From Paraburkholderia youngii (GTDB taxonomy: Bacteria > Pseudomonadota > Gammaproteobacteria > Burkholderiales > Burkholderiaceae), in contig NZ_JAALDK010000001.1 in the NCBI RefSeq assembly GCF_013366925.1, positions 1,681,089-1,745,088 on the forward strand: 64,000 nt of DNA, written 5' to 3'. A model generated the notes under the pieces. The model worked only from the letters and a program-made list of their open reading frames with translations, was not told the origin of the DNA and made no database searches. The position numbers and the translations under genes were made by a program. Below, in pieces: positions 1 to 9,411 of this stretch (positions are counted from its first letter, which is position 1; the number at the start of each line of letters is the position of its first letter).

Positions 1-1
1 T

Positions 2-580
2 CATTTCGTCGGCCCGGGTGGCGAAGAGTTTGTGGCGGCGCAAAGCATCGTCGGCAGCAACACGTTTCCGAATTACCTGAAGGCGATGCGTCGTATGGAC
101 CTGGCGCACGATCCGCGTTTCTGCACCGCTGAGCACCGCCTGCGGAACTACAAGGCATTGCACGCAGTGATCCAGACCTGGATGCGGTCATTCCGCGATC
201 TGAAGACGCTCGATGCGCAACTCGACGAGGCCAAAATCGCGATCGGCCAGATTCGTACGCTGAAGGAATTGGCCGAGACCGATTGGGCCAAGCAATGGGG
301 TGCGGTGCACGAGATTTCGGATCGCCGCGGCGGCTCATATCTGATACACGGCTATCCATGGCACTTTTCAGATGACGAGCTTGGAATGCGCAGCGCGCCC
401 GCATTTCGCGGCGAGCACAACGAGCAGGTTTTCCGCGAAGCGGGCCTCGCGGATGCCGAAATCCGCAATGCAACCGATAGCGGCATTCTGGTCGGTGGAC
501 CGCCGCCATTAACGAAGAAGATCGGCGCGTCCGTTGTTCCGCACGCGCGTGAATTGCAGAAAGTGGCGGACGATCTTTGA
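2..580 (+). CDS. CaiB/BaiF family CoA-transferase, 3' part (5' end outside window)
   Basis: The reading frame is open from the first bases of the window and runs 192 codons to a stop at 580, so this is the C-terminal half of a longer gene. The sequence has the typical second half of a class III CoA-transferase: a small helical region (DPRFCTAEHRLRN) followed by a lobe containing the 'W..Q..AVHEI' linker and a late region with PAFRGEHNEQVF, which matches the 'lGehn.evL' end of the family. These enzymes move CoA between carboxylic acids. The catalytic Asp lies in the missing N-terminal half. The next gene is an organic-anion type MFS transporter 53 bp downstream, so uptake and CoA activation of one substrate may be linked (inference). 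Confidence 0.8.
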   Translation, partial: HFVGPGGEEFVAAQSIVGSNTFPNYLKAMRRMDLAHDPRFCTAEHRLRNYKALHAVIQTWMRSFRDLKTLDAQLDEAKIAIGQIRTLKELAETDWAKQWGAVHEISDRRGGSYLIHGYPWHFSDDELGMRSAPAFRGEHNEQVFREAGLADAEIRNATDSGILVGGPPPLTKKIGASVVPHARELQKVADDL

Positions 581-632
581 TCGCCGAGGTACGCCTCGTT
601 CCCGGTGTCAACACATCACGTCGGAGGACTGG

Positions 633-1997
633 ATGGAAGTGGTGAAACAAGCCTGCATAGAGGCGTCATCGTCGGATGACAACGCCCTCCTTCGGAAAGC
701 CTACGCTTCGGCGCAATGGAGGATACTGCCGATACTGTTTGGTTTATGGATGCTGGCGTGGGTCGGCCGCTCGAACGTTGCTTTCGCGAAGTTGCAAATG
801 GTCGTGGATCTGCGATTCAGCGAGACAGTCTATGGACTGGGCGCCGGCCTCTTCTTCGTCGGCTACGTGCTGTTCGGCGTCCCTACCACGATGCTACAAA
901 AGAAAGTTGGCGCGCGTGCCGTGCTTGCTGGTATCGCCGGCGCGTGGGGACTGACCAGTGTCGCGATGACGTTCGTCAATAACGCGCCGACGTTCTACGC
1001 ATTGCGGTTCCTGCTCGGTGTGTTCGAGGCCGGATTCTACCCGGGTGTCGTGTTGTACTTCAATGCGTGGTTCCCGGGAACAAGGCGCACGCGCAACTTC
1101 AGCATCTTCCATTCAGGATCGCTCTTCTCGACGGTCACGATCGGCCTAACGGGAGGCTTCGTGCTCGAGCACATGAACGGACTGGCCGGCTTTCAAGGCT
1201 GGCGATGGATGTTCTTCGCTCAGGCCATCCCTACAGTCGTGTTGGCGTGCGTTGCGTTCATGATACCTCCGGATCTGCCTCGCGGCGCCAAGTGGCTTTC
1301 GGCGCGCCAGCGTACGCTCGTCGAGGACGATCTCCGAAATAGCGCCGAAACGATGAACGATGCGCACGACGAGGACCGGCCTCTTTTCTTCAGCCCCGCC
1401 GTCTGGATCCTGAGCGCGGCCTACTTCTCCCTCCTCGCCGCGACGGCCGCACTGTTTTTCTACTCCCCGACGATACTTCGCGAGGCGGGATTCGGCGGAT
1501 ACAAAGTGATCGGCCGTGCAGTCGCGGGTGCCTGCATTTTAGGGGCATTGGGCAATGTGCTTATCTGTAGCATCGGGGGCAGTGCGCAGCGTCGGCGGCT
1601 CTTCTGTGCGCTGGCGTCGTTTTTTACTGCGGTGAGCCTTTCGGCGCTCGTCTTCGTATGGCACAGCAGCCCCATCGCGACGTTTTTTCTCCTTGCGCTG
1701 GGCTTCGCGGGAACTGGAGCGGGTATAACGCTCTTCTGGCAAATGACTGTCGGCCTCCTCAGCGGTAAGTCGTTAGTGGTCGGCGTGCCGTTGATCAGTT
1801 CCGTCGCCAACGTCGCAGGCTTCGTTACACCCTTTCTTATCGGATATGTCCGCGACGCGACTGGAACTTATGCGAGCGGGTTCATAATGATTGCGTGTGT
1901 CCAGGCAATCGGCGTAGCGGTTCTTCTTTTTGGCGTGCAACACATTGTCAGGAGGCAATCGCCCGTTGACGACGTATCGGCTCGATGCTCCACTTGA
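633..1997 (+). CDS. MFS transporter, anion:cation symporter (ACS) type
   Basis: A 454-aa inner-membrane protein with about 12 hydrophobic segments. The start chosen is ATG 633, preceded by GGAGG; an upstream in-frame ATG at 534 overlaps the CoA-transferase and has no convincing ribosome site. The N-terminal half follows the ACS-family pattern: 'RSNVAFAKLQM' in TM1, 'YGLGAGLFFVGYVLFGVP' in TM2 and 'LRFLLGVFEAGFYPGVVLY' in TM4. Family members import organic anions such as tartrate, phthalate or hydroxyphenylacetate with protons. It follows a CoA-transferase and precedes a TetR gene in the same direction, suggesting a small acid-uptake module. The substrate cannot be told from sequence. Confidence 0.85.
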   Translation: MEVVKQACIEASSSDDNALLRKAYASAQWRILPILFGLWMLAWVGRSNVAFAKLQMVVDLRFSETVYGLGAGLFFVGYVLFGVPTTMLQKKVGARAVLAGIAGAWGLTSVAMTFVNNAPTFYALRFLLGVFEAGFYPGVVLYFNAWFPGTRRTRNFSIFHSGSLFSTVTIGLTGGFVLEHMNGLAGFQGWRWMFFAQAIPTVVLACVAFMIPPDLPRGAKWLSARQRTLVEDDLRNSAETMNDAHDEDRPLFFSPAVWILSAAYFSLLAATAALFFYSPTILREAGFGGYKVIGRAVAGACILGALGNVLICSIGGSAQRRRLFCALASFFTAVSLSALVFVWHSSPIATFFLLALGFAGTGAGITLFWQMTVGLLSGKSLVVGVPLISSVANVAGFVTPFLIGYVRDATGTYASGFIMIACVQAIGVAVLLFGVQHIVRRQSPVDDVSARCST

Positions 1998-2183
1998 TCA
2001 GTCGATGCCAACGGGGCGGACCGGGTAGTCATGGCAAGCGCCCGCGTTGCGCGCTAAAAGGCGGCCTTCGGCGCGGTCTGCCTGGAGCAGATGGGCATGC
2101 GGTGTAGCCTGACATCCAGCCACGCCAGCAAGCCGCCAGAATGCGCGTAGTGATGCTCGCCTGTCTAGCGGCCCATCCGGATA

Positions 2184-2213
2184 TTGCTTGCCTCTTTGCG
2201 CAGAATTTATAAT
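2184..2213 (+). promoter_or_regulatory. Probable sigma-70 promoter of the TetR gene
   Basis: TTGCTT (2184-2189), an 18-bp spacer and a perfect TATAAT (2208-2213) lie just upstream of the TetR gene. Transcription would begin near 2220, after the possible TTG start at 2188, which supports the GTG start at 2248. Confidence 0.5.
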
Positions 2214-2247
2214 CGATTCCTTGTTTTGCTCCACCAACGAAGGCCAC

Positions 2248-2961
2248 GTGAGTCCTAAGTCATCTATCACAAAGAACGCGGATTACCACCATGGCAATCT
2301 GCGCAATGCGCTCATCGAAGCGGGGCGCAACGCGCTCAAGGATGTGTCTGCACAAGATCTGAGTCTTCGTTACCTCGCGCGAATGGTGGGCGTATCAGAA
2401 GCCGCGCCCTCGCGACATTTTGCCGGTATCGACGAACTTCTGGCCACGATCGCGGCGAGTGGATATCGCGACCTCGCTGCGTTGCGCGTTGCGATCCGTG
2501 ACAGCGACGACACCGCACTTGCCAAAGCGTACCGGATGATGCGGGTGTATGTTGAGTTCGCGCAGCGCCACAATGGACTGTTCGGTCTGATGATCGGACC
2601 TCGCATCGTGGCGCATCAGGCGTATCCAGAACTCACCGAGGAAAGTAACAGGTCTTTTGGGTTGTTTTCCGAGACGATTGAGGCACTAGCTATCGAGAGT
2701 GGCTGGGCCCATGCCGATCTCAAGCTAGTGACTCATGCCGCGTGGAGCATGGAACATGGTCTCGCCACGCTGATCCTGGCGAACCGCGCACCGAGGGCGG
2801 ACACCAAGGTCGCAATACCTAAGTTGATCGATTTCGTCTTGATGACTTTGCTAAGCGCGATCACGGCCGGCCCGGATCATCTCCAGCGCGTGATTCAGCA
2901 GTGCATGCTCTCTGAAAAGCCTGTGGTGACCCGCACAGCGCGCAAGCGCGCCAAAGCGTAG
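2248..2961 (+). CDS. TetR/AcrR family transcriptional regulator
   Basis: A 237-aa DNA-binding regulator. The N-terminal helix-turn-helix covers roughly residues 12-60: 'YHHGNLRNALIEAGRNAL', then 'LSLRYLARMVGVSEAAPSRHF', the classic TetR recognition helix region with 'HF' before the fourth helix. The remainder is an all-helical ligand/dimer domain of the WHG type (FGLMIGPRI). A TTG at 2188 would lengthen the protein by 20 residues, but a good promoter overlaps that stretch, so GTG 2248 is preferred. It probably controls the upstream transporter or the convergent DHA2 exporter; direct evidence is absent. Confidence 0.85.
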   Translation: MSPKSSITKNADYHHGNLRNALIEAGRNALKDVSAQDLSLRYLARMVGVSEAAPSRHFAGIDELLATIAASGYRDLAALRVAIRDSDDTALAKAYRMMRVYVEFAQRHNGLFGLMIGPRIVAHQAYPELTEESNRSFGLFSETIEALAIESGWAHADLKLVTHAAWSMEHGLATLILANRAPRADTKVAIPKLIDFVLMTLLSAITAGPDHLQRVIQQCMLSEKPVVTRTARKRAKA

Positions 2962-3151
2962 CCGTCGTCGCTGTCAAATGTGAGCGCCGCGCAGCATACT
3001 GTTCTGGAGGTGTTCGACATCGTAATCAACGAGGGACGCTGCGGAGTTCAGTCGCACTCCCAGCATGGTCACGCTGTGCCCCAGCTACCACGGAACGTCG
3101 CTAACCATGTACGAGCTCGCAGGCAGCAGCCGACACCGGGGTAACCCATCG

Positions 3152-4744
3152 TCAACTATTTTGTGGCTGCGCCTCGAGATAGCCGACCCGCACCGGCGGC
3201 ACGAACCACGCGAGACACAAGCCGACCATCGCAGCCACAGCGGCCACGATGAGGCCAGTGTGGATCGAATCCACGAGCGCGCTGCGCGCCGAGTTCATCA
3301 TCGCGTCGCCGGCGTGCCCGGCGCTCACGAGGCGACTGATCAGCGCGGCCTGCTCGGCACGGTCCACGAGCAGTTCGGGACTTGCAAACGACTTGAACCA
3401 CTGCGCCGCCTGGTATGAATCTAGCGAGCGATTCACGCCCATCGTGTAAAGGTGCCCCAGCAGCGCGCCTGTCATCACCGTGCCAAGCATGCCGCCGAAT
3501 GTGCGCAGCGACTGCAGCAATGCGGTGGCGGCGCCGAGATGGTCTCGCGAGACGATCTGCTGCGAGCAGACCGTGAGGCTCGTGCCCACGAGGCCCAACC
3601 CCAGGCCGCTCGCTCCCATGCACGCCATCCACACGAGGTACGGCTCGTGGCCTCGCAGCACGACCACCGCGAGGCTCGCAAAAGCGGACAACGCGAAGCC
3701 GACGTAGAGGATCGCGTTGGCGCGCCGGATGCGCGTGACCACGCGGTTATTGATGAAGCTGCCGACCGTCGTGCCGAGCAGGAGCGGCGTGATCAGCATG
3801 CCCGAGGCACGCGGAGACATCGCATAGCCGCCCTGAAACAGCAGCGGCACGTAGAAAACGAGAGAGAACAGCGCGAACCCGCCGAGCATTGACATTGCAA
3901 AAAGCGCACCGAGCCTGCGGTCGAGCAGCATGTCCACGGGGATGATCGGATAGCCCATGCGCTTTTCCCAGAAGAAAAGCGTCAGCGTACAGACCAGCGC
4001 GATCACGGCCAGTATGATCGTAGAAGCAGTCCATCCTTGCCTCGGCAAGAGCTCGATCGCCAGCTGCAGCGCGCCGAACGTCACGGCGACGACGAATGCG
4101 CCGAGCCAGTCGAGGCGCAGCCGCGCGCCGTTGCGGGCATGGCGCAAGTGCGGAAGGAAAGCACGCACGAGGAACAGCGCCACCACACCCACCGGCACAT
4201 TGACGAAAAACACGAGCCGCCAGCTTCCGTGCTGAGTCAGCATGCCCCCGAGCATTGGCCCGACCATGTTCGCAAGGCCAAACGCCGAAGTCACGAACAC
4301 CAGCCAACGCAGCCGTAGCCTCGGATCGGGGAACAGGTCGGCGACGGTCGCGAACACCGTCCCCAGCATGATGCCGCCACCGATGCCCTGAAGTCCGCGC
4401 GCGAGCACCAGAAACAGCATGTTGGTCGCCATCCCGCAGAGCACCGATGCGAGGGTGAAGACAAGGATGGCGGACAGCATGAAGGGCTTGCGACCGAACA
4501 GATCGCCCAGACGCCCGAAGATCGGAATTGTGATGACCGACGTGAGCATGTAGGCCGTCGCGACCCATGCATAGAGTTCGAAACCCTTGAGCTCCGCGAC
4601 GATGCGCGGCATCGCGGTGCCAACGATGGTCTGGTCGAGCGCGATCAGCATCGAAACCGATGCGACTCCTAGCATCGCCAATATCGACTCGCGAAATGGC
4701 AGCAGTTGCCGTCGTTTATCGTCAAGTTCGATGCCAGTGGCCAT
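3152..4744 (-). CDS. DHA2-family MFS drug exporter, 14 TM (EmrB/QacA type)
   Basis: A 530-aa inner-membrane exporter with about 14 hydrophobic segments. The start is ATG at 4744 with GAGGAG nine bases upstream. Motif A is seen as 'GRLGDLFGRKPFML', the TM1 signature as 'LDQTIVGTAMPRIVAEL' and motif C as 'GPMLGGML'. This places it in the drug:proton antiporter DHA2 group, which extrudes lipophilic drugs or toxic acids. No HlyD or OMF partner gene adjoins it, so it may act alone like QacA. It is convergent with the TetR gene. Confidence 0.88.
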   Translation of the reverse strand: MATGIELDDKRRQLLPFRESILAMLGVASVSMLIALDQTIVGTAMPRIVAELKGFELYAWVATAYMLTSVITIPIFGRLGDLFGRKPFMLSAILVFTLASVLCGMATNMLFLVLARGLQGIGGGIMLGTVFATVADLFPDPRLRLRWLVFVTSAFGLANMVGPMLGGMLTQHGSWRLVFFVNVPVGVVALFLVRAFLPHLRHARNGARLRLDWLGAFVVAVTFGALQLAIELLPRQGWTASTIILAVIALVCTLTLFFWEKRMGYPIIPVDMLLDRRLGALFAMSMLGGFALFSLVFYVPLLFQGGYAMSPRASGMLITPLLLGTTVGSFINNRVVTRIRRANAILYVGFALSAFASLAVVVLRGHEPYLVWMACMGASGLGLGLVGTSLTVCSQQIVSRDHLGAATALLQSLRTFGGMLGTVMTGALLGHLYTMGVNRSLDSYQAAQWFKSFASPELLVDRAEQAALISRLVSAGHAGDAMMNSARSALVDSIHTGLIVAAVAAMVGLCLAWFVPPVRVGYLEAQPQNS

Positions 4745-5084
4745 GAAGCGCTCCTCGCCGCTGAGAAGCGGCTGATCTGCTGCGCGGCGCCCGGCTTCGT
4801 TGAACCGGTCGGCCCCGCGTGTGCAACGTTCATGCGTTGTGCAGTGATGGTACGCCTTCAAACGCGAACGTGACGGCTGAGTCCCGGCTGTTCGTGAGAG
4901 GCCTGCATGCGCGCAAGCAAGTCGCAAGGCTGGGGCGATTGCGCGATCGGAGCGCCCTCGCGACGGCGGTGGTCAACGGCGTTGATGTGAGCGCATGCGG
5001 TTTCTGTGTGTCCGGTCAGCTTAAACGGTGAACGTCCGTTGCATAGGCCGAACCTGCCGGATATGTGCACTGCCGCGGTGCACT
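4745..5084. other. Intergenic stretch with no supported gene
   Basis: The upstream region of the DHA2 exporter. Short open frames occur on both strands but none has a ribosome site or family resemblance. Confidence 0.5.
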
Positions 5085-5529
5085 TCAAAGATCCTGGCCA
5101 GTAATCTCGATACGCTCTCCATTAGATGGCGGCATTCTGCGTTCCGCAACTTCCGCTAGCCTTTGCCTTGCCAACTGAAACGCGAGCAGCAACTGCTTCT
5201 GGCTGTCCTCTGCCGCTCCGAGGTATTCGCAAACAACTTCTGGCCTGGGTTCGAAGGCGCGGTATCCCCAGCCGAAGCCGTATGGGTTCGGTCATCACCG
5301 TGGGGCCACCGATCGGTCTGACTGGCTCGCCACGTTCCGACAGCGTGACGATTTCGTAGAACGATTCACCGAATTTCTGATTGGCAAACGAAAACACCGG
5401 CTGCGCGGCGAGCGACATGGCGTGAAACCCATCGAACCCGACGAACGCGACTGACGGCACGGCGATTCCTTCGAGTGGTGTCCTGAAACCGTAGTTTCTA
5501 CGTCCTTTGCGATATCGGCGGCCGCTCAT
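5085..5529 (-). pseudogene. GlxA-type (DJ-1/PfpI-AraC) regulator remnant joined to another coding scrap
   Basis: From ATG 5529 the first 80 or so codons resemble the N-terminal DJ-1/PfpI domain of GlxA-type AraC regulators (VAFVGFDGFHAMSLA, then EIVTLSERGEPVRP and TVMTEP). After that the frame loses family character. A different minus-strand frame from about 5290 down to a stop at 5085-5087 then looks coding (PNPYGFGWGYRAFEP, then QLLLAFQLARQRLAEVAERR). No amidase-fold core or AraC HTH follows. The stretch is therefore a broken regulator and/or a junction of two gene fragments. The second fragment was not identified. Confidence 0.5.
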
Positions 5530-5572
5530 ATAAATGCGCTATGGATGCACGGATTTGATTGTACGCAAATAA

Positions 5573-5797
5573 GCGGTACTCAACGATCGCCTCGCAGCAG
5601 CACCTGTGATTAGCGTGCCGACGATCGCGCTGGAAGGCGATGCGAACGGCGCCCCTCATCCGGAGCCCGCGTCGTATGCGGGGAAATTCGTCGGCAGATA
5701 TACGCAACGTACTATCGGGGGCGGCATTGGTCACAATTTGCCCCAGGAGGCACCGCAGGCGTTTGCGGACGCAATAATCGAAGTGGCTCGCTACTAG
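5573..5797 (+). pseudogene. C-terminal remnant of an alpha/beta hydrolase
   Basis: An open frame of about 75 codons following an in-frame stop. It has the acid/histidine end of an alpha/beta hydrolase: 'VPTIALEGDANGAPHPEP' contains the GD acid turn and 'IGGGIGHNLPQEAPQAFADA' contains the catalytic GH. The nucleophile elbow and oxyanion hole are missing, so this is a 5'-truncated gene copy with no expected activity. Confidence 0.65.
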
Positions 5798-6040
5798 TTT
5801 CGAAGCCAACGTGCATGTTTGCGCACCTCAGTATGCGGCGCGCGAACATGCACTCGAGCGGCTAACCTCGCGGCAACCCGGGCGCCCGCAGCCCGTTCAA
5901 TTATTGATCCGCCTGAAATAATCCATTCAGCGGCACCCTCTTACTCCTCGCCGAGCCCTTCCCTACAGTAGCTGCACGACACACGGGATACCAATGCTAC
6001 CAGCCGGTCTCCCGCATCCCTGGCTCAAGAGGAGACATTC

Positions 6041-6493
6041 ATGAATCGGCAGGCGCTTTATTTCGACGACCTCAAGGTCGGCGACACCTCCATCACCGGT
6101 ACGTACGAAGTCAGCGCGGCCGCTATCAAGCGGTTCGCCGCGGAGTTCGATCCGCAGCCATTCCATCTCGACGAGGAAGCCGCCCGCGGCACCATGTTCG
6201 GCGGCCTCGCAGCGAGTGGCTGGCATACCGCGGCGATCACGATGCGTCTGCTCGTCAGCGAGGGCCCGAAGCTGATCAACGGCGTACTCGGAGCCGGCTG
6301 CGAAGTCGAATGGAAGACGCCGACGCGCCCCGGCGACATCCTGCACGTGGAAAGCGAAGTGGTGGAACTGATCCCTTCGCGCTCACGCACCGATCGCGGA
6401 ACCGTCGCGCTGCGATCGAAAACGATCAATCAGCACGGCCAGATCGTGCAGGACATGACCGCAAAACTGATCGTCGCACGCCGGCCTACGTAA
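6041..6493 (+). CDS. MaoC-like (R)-hydratase/dehydratase
   Basis: A 150-aa single hot-dog-fold protein beginning at ATG 6041 with AGGAGA upstream. The MaoC signature is clear: 'EFDPQPFHLDEEAA' carries the catalytic Asp/His pair and 'FGGLAASGWHTAA' forms the following hydratase loop. Such proteins add or remove water on enoyl-CoA or similar thioesters. It is the first gene of an operon that also holds a flavin reductase-like protein, two hydrolases and an enoyl-CoA hydratase, which fits breakdown of an acyl or cyclic compound. The 240 bp upstream contain no gene and should hold the operon promoter. Confidence 0.85.
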   Translation: MNRQALYFDDLKVGDTSITGTYEVSAAAIKRFAAEFDPQPFHLDEEAARGTMFGGLAASGWHTAAITMRLLVSEGPKLINGVLGAGCEVEWKTPTRPGDILHVESEVVELIPSRSRTDRGTVALRSKTINQHGQIVQDMTAKLIVARRPT

Positions 6494-6528
6494 CGCCGAT
6501 TGCCCGTCACTTCGCAAGGACCTCCATC

Positions 6529-7239
6529 ATGATCGTCGATCCCTCCACCCAGGACGCCGCCGCGAACTACAAGCTGTTGATCGGCTCGATTCTGCCGCGC
6601 GCCATTGCGTGGGTCAGCACGCTTTCAAAAGAGGGCGTCGCGAACCTCGCGCCAATATCGTTCTTCACCGCGGTCGGCCGCAAGCCGCCGATGATCTCGA
6701 TCTCGATGCAACCGCGTTCCGACGGCGTCACGCTGAAGGACACATTCATCAACATTCGCGACACCGGCGAATTCGTCGTCAACATCGTCAATCTCGAACT
6801 CGCGGATGCGATGCACCGCAGCGCTTTCGAATTCCCGTCCGACGTCGACGAGTTCGAAGCAGTTGGCCTGGAAAAGGCGGCATCGCTGATGGTCCGGCCG
6901 CCGCGCGTGAAGGCCGCGCCCATCGCGCTCGAATGCAAGGTCGATCGGATCATCCCGATCGGCGACCAGCACGACCATGTGGTGTTCGGCGAAGTGCTGC
7001 GCTTTCAGATCCGCGACGACCTTTACCTCGATCGCGGCCGCATCGACACCGCGGCACTGCAAGCCGTCGGTCGCCTTGCCGCCGAATACACGGTCGTGCA
7101 AAGCGCGTTCACGACGCCGCTCGACCCGCAGGTGCTCGCGCGGCTCCAGGACCACCGCATCGGCCGGCTCGATGACTTCGCGGACGGTTACTCGCCGATC
7201 GACGCGGCGAACTGGTCCGCATCCGGCGCGACTCGCTGA
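6529..7239 (+). CDS. Flavin reductase-like (FMN split-barrel) protein
   Basis: A 236-aa protein; ATG 6529 is preceded by AAGGA. The fold signature is 'LLIGSILPRAIAWVSTLS', then 'NLAPISFFTAVGRKPPMI' and 'DTFINIRDTGEFVVNIV', matching the flavin reductase-like FMN-binding split barrel (the DIM6/NTAB type). Members reduce FMN for a partner monooxygenase or act as flavoproteins. No monooxygenase gene is in this operon, so the partner, if any, is encoded elsewhere. It starts 35 bp after the MaoC gene and lies 33 bp before the fused hydrolase. Confidence 0.85.
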   Translation: MIVDPSTQDAAANYKLLIGSILPRAIAWVSTLSKEGVANLAPISFFTAVGRKPPMISISMQPRSDGVTLKDTFINIRDTGEFVVNIVNLELADAMHRSAFEFPSDVDEFEAVGLEKAASLMVRPPRVKAAPIALECKVDRIIPIGDQHDHVVFGEVLRFQIRDDLYLDRGRIDTAALQAVGRLAAEYTVVQSAFTTPLDPQVLARLQDHRIGRLDDFADGYSPIDAANWSASGATR

Positions 7240-7272
7240 TTTTCAATTCCAACAGCCTGACAGGGAACATCC

Positions 7273-8454
7273 ATGAATCCCACTCATCCGAGCCGGCCCT
7301 TGCTCGTGTTTATCCACGGATTCCTCGACGGTGCCGCAGTCTGGGACGACCTCGCGCAGCATCTCGGCGAGCGCGCATCCGGCGCACTGTGCGTTGATCT
7401 ACCGGGAATGGGGGCGCGCGCCGCCGACCCCGGCCCATACAGTCTCGATAGTTTCGCCGCGGACATCACGACGCAGATCCGCGCGCTGTTGCGGCCGGTG
7501 GTGCTGATCGGTCATAGCATGGGAGCGCAGATCGCCGAACTCGTCGCGGTACGGCTAAACGAGCAGGTACGAGGCCTCGTGCTTCTGACGCCGGTACCGT
7601 TGCGCGGCACCCGTCTGCCGGCCGAAGCGATGCGCGGGTTCCATGCGCTCGGCGGCGATCCGGCCGCGCAACGCGAGTTACGTCGCAACGTGTCGGTGAA
7701 TCTCGACGACGCTCAACTCGAGCGGCTTGGGCAACTGGGCGACCGTGTCGATGCAAACGCGACAGGCACCTTCGCCGACCTTTGGAACGAAGGCCATCCC
7801 ACGGGTGCGAACCCTTCGCGATACCTCGGCCCGGTGCTGATCATCCGCGGCGATGGAGACACCTTCGCCACGGCCGAAATGATCTCGCTCGGCGTAACGC
7901 CACGTTTCAGGGCACCGCACGTCACATCGATCGAGCGCGCCGGTCACTGGCCGCACGTCGAGCAACCCGCCGCGATCGCGCATGCCGTCGGATCTTTTCT
8001 CGCGAACATCGAGGCCAACGGGGCAGGGCTGAACGCTCCAGACGTGCCGGTGTCGCCGCAAGGATGGACCCGCGCGTTCGGGCAGAAATCCGCCGATGCG
8101 TTCGCCGAGACGCTCTCGCCCGATGTGATGCTCGAAGCGAGTGTGCTCGCGAAGCCGGTCGTCGGCATCGATCAGGTCAAGACCGTCATGACCACCGCGA
8201 GCCGGATCTATGAGTCGCTCTCCTTCACGCACGAGGCACACAGCGGGCTGCGCGATTACCTCGAATGGGAAGTGCAGGCCTTCGGCGGCGAACAGATGCG
8301 CGGCATTACCGTCCTGACGACGAATCCGCAAGGCAAGATCGTGCACGTGGCGATCCATCATCGTCCGCTCGGCGGTGCGCTCAGATTCTCGGCTGAACTC
8401 GGCCATCGTTTGCAAGGCGTGGTCGACGCGAGCCTCTTTTATCGCAGCGCGTAA
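7273..8454 (+). CDS. Alpha/beta hydrolase fused to a C-terminal NTF2/SnoaL-like domain
   Basis: A 393-aa protein with two parts. Residues 1-250 are an alpha/beta hydrolase: oxyanion-side 'VFIHGFLDGAAVW' (about 12-24), nucleophile elbow GHSMG with Ser82, acid region 'IIRGDGDTFA' and catalytic His in 'AGHWPH'. Residues about 260-393 match an NTF2-like cone domain. That part resembles the separate 158-aa protein encoded at 13054-13530 over its whole length (MLEASVLAKPVVG versus TLEASVLKRPIEG; HHRPLGGAL versus SHRPLNAVL). The fusion is unusual for a short hydrolase and may couple substrate capture to hydrolysis (inference). It is the central gene of the 6-10.2 kb operon. Confidence 0.8.
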   Translation: MNPTHPSRPLLVFIHGFLDGAAVWDDLAQHLGERASGALCVDLPGMGARAADPGPYSLDSFAADITTQIRALLRPVVLIGHSMGAQIAELVAVRLNEQVRGLVLLTPVPLRGTRLPAEAMRGFHALGGDPAAQRELRRNVSVNLDDAQLERLGQLGDRVDANATGTFADLWNEGHPTGANPSRYLGPVLIIRGDGDTFATAEMISLGVTPRFRAPHVTSIERAGHWPHVEQPAAIAHAVGSFLANIEANGAGLNAPDVPVSPQGWTRAFGQKSADAFAETLSPDVMLEASVLAKPVVGIDQVKTVMTTASRIYESLSFTHEAHSGLRDYLEWEVQAFGGEQMRGITVLTTNPQGKIVHVAIHHRPLGGALRFSAELGHRLQGVVDASLFYRSA

Positions 8455-8488
8455 TCCGCGCGCTGAGTCACATTCCCTGGAGATTGAA

Positions 8489-9382
8489 ATGGTGAAACGT
8501 ACCGACGTTGAATTCGAAGTGGACGGCGGCGTCAAGCTGCGCGGCTGGCTGTTCGTTCCCGCCGGCGACGGACGCCGCCCCGCGATCACGATGGCACATG
8601 GCTACGCGGGAGTGAAGGAACACGGACTCGAACCGTTCGCGCGCGCTTTCGCGGAAGCCGGTTTCGTGGTGTTGCTGCACGACCATCGCGGCTTCGGCGC
8701 GAGCGAAGGCACGCCCCGTCACGACATCGATCCGTGGCGTCAGATCGCGGACTGGCGGCGCGCGATCAGCTTCCTCGAAACGCTTGACGTCGTCGATCCG
8801 AAGCGGATCGGCCTGTGGGGCACGAGCTACGCGGGCGGTCACGCGATCGTGCTCGGCGCGACCGAGCGTCGGCTGCGCTGCGTCGTCGCGCAAGTACCGA
8901 CGATCAGCGGCTACGAACAGGGGCTGCGCCGCATTGCGCCGGAGAATGTCGCCGCCCTCGAAGAAGCGTTTGCCGATGACGATCGCGCGCAATTGCGCGG
9001 CGAGCCGCCGCGGCGTCAGGCGGTCGTCAGTAGCGATCCCGCGGTTGCCGCGTCGTATCGAGCGAAAGACGCTCTCGAATTTTATTTGCAGCCGCTGCCG
9101 GATGGAGCCTGGGAAAACAACGTAACGGTTCGCTCGACGCGTGCCGCACGAATGTACGAGCCGGGCCAATGGATCGCGCGCGTTTCGCCAACGCCGCTGT
9201 TGATGGTGGTCGCGACGAGCGACACGATCACGTTGACCGACCTCGAACTCGCAGCCTACGAACGCGCGCTGCAGCCCAAGCGGCTCGTGACGATCGAAGG
9301 TGGACACTTCGACCCGTATCTGTCGCAGTTCCGCCTTTCCAGCGAAGCCGCTGTCGAGTGGTTCAAACAGCACCTCGCCTAA
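8489..9382 (+). CDS. Alpha/beta hydrolase (dienelactone hydrolase / acyl-peptidase-like)
   Basis: A 297-aa cytoplasmic hydrolase starting at ATG 8489 behind CTGGAGA. 'MAHGYAGVKEHGLEPFA' is the oxyanion loop, 'LLHDHRGFGASEG' follows strand 4, and 'GLWGTSYAGGHAI' is the nucleophile elbow with Ser113. The C-terminal 'TIEGGHFDPY' supplies the His. Its substrate is not evident. It sits 34 bp behind the fused hydrolase and 29 bp ahead of the enoyl-CoA hydratase, so all are probably co-transcribed. Confidence 0.82.
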   Translation: MVKRTDVEFEVDGGVKLRGWLFVPAGDGRRPAITMAHGYAGVKEHGLEPFARAFAEAGFVVLLHDHRGFGASEGTPRHDIDPWRQIADWRRAISFLETLDVVDPKRIGLWGTSYAGGHAIVLGATERRLRCVVAQVPTISGYEQGLRRIAPENVAALEEAFADDDRAQLRGEPPRRQAVVSSDPAVAASYRAKDALEFYLQPLPDGAWENNVTVRSTRAARMYEPGQWIARVSPTPLLMVVATSDTITLTDLELAAYERALQPKRLVTIEGGHFDPYLSQFRLSSEAAVEWFKQHLA

Positions 9383-9411
9383 CGTCCATCCCCACGACAA
9401 AGGATCTCTCC

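Noticed and set aside
3747..4568. 273-codon second minus-strand frame inside the DHA2 exporter
   Set aside because: Overlaps the exporter in another frame; composition typical of a frame shadow.
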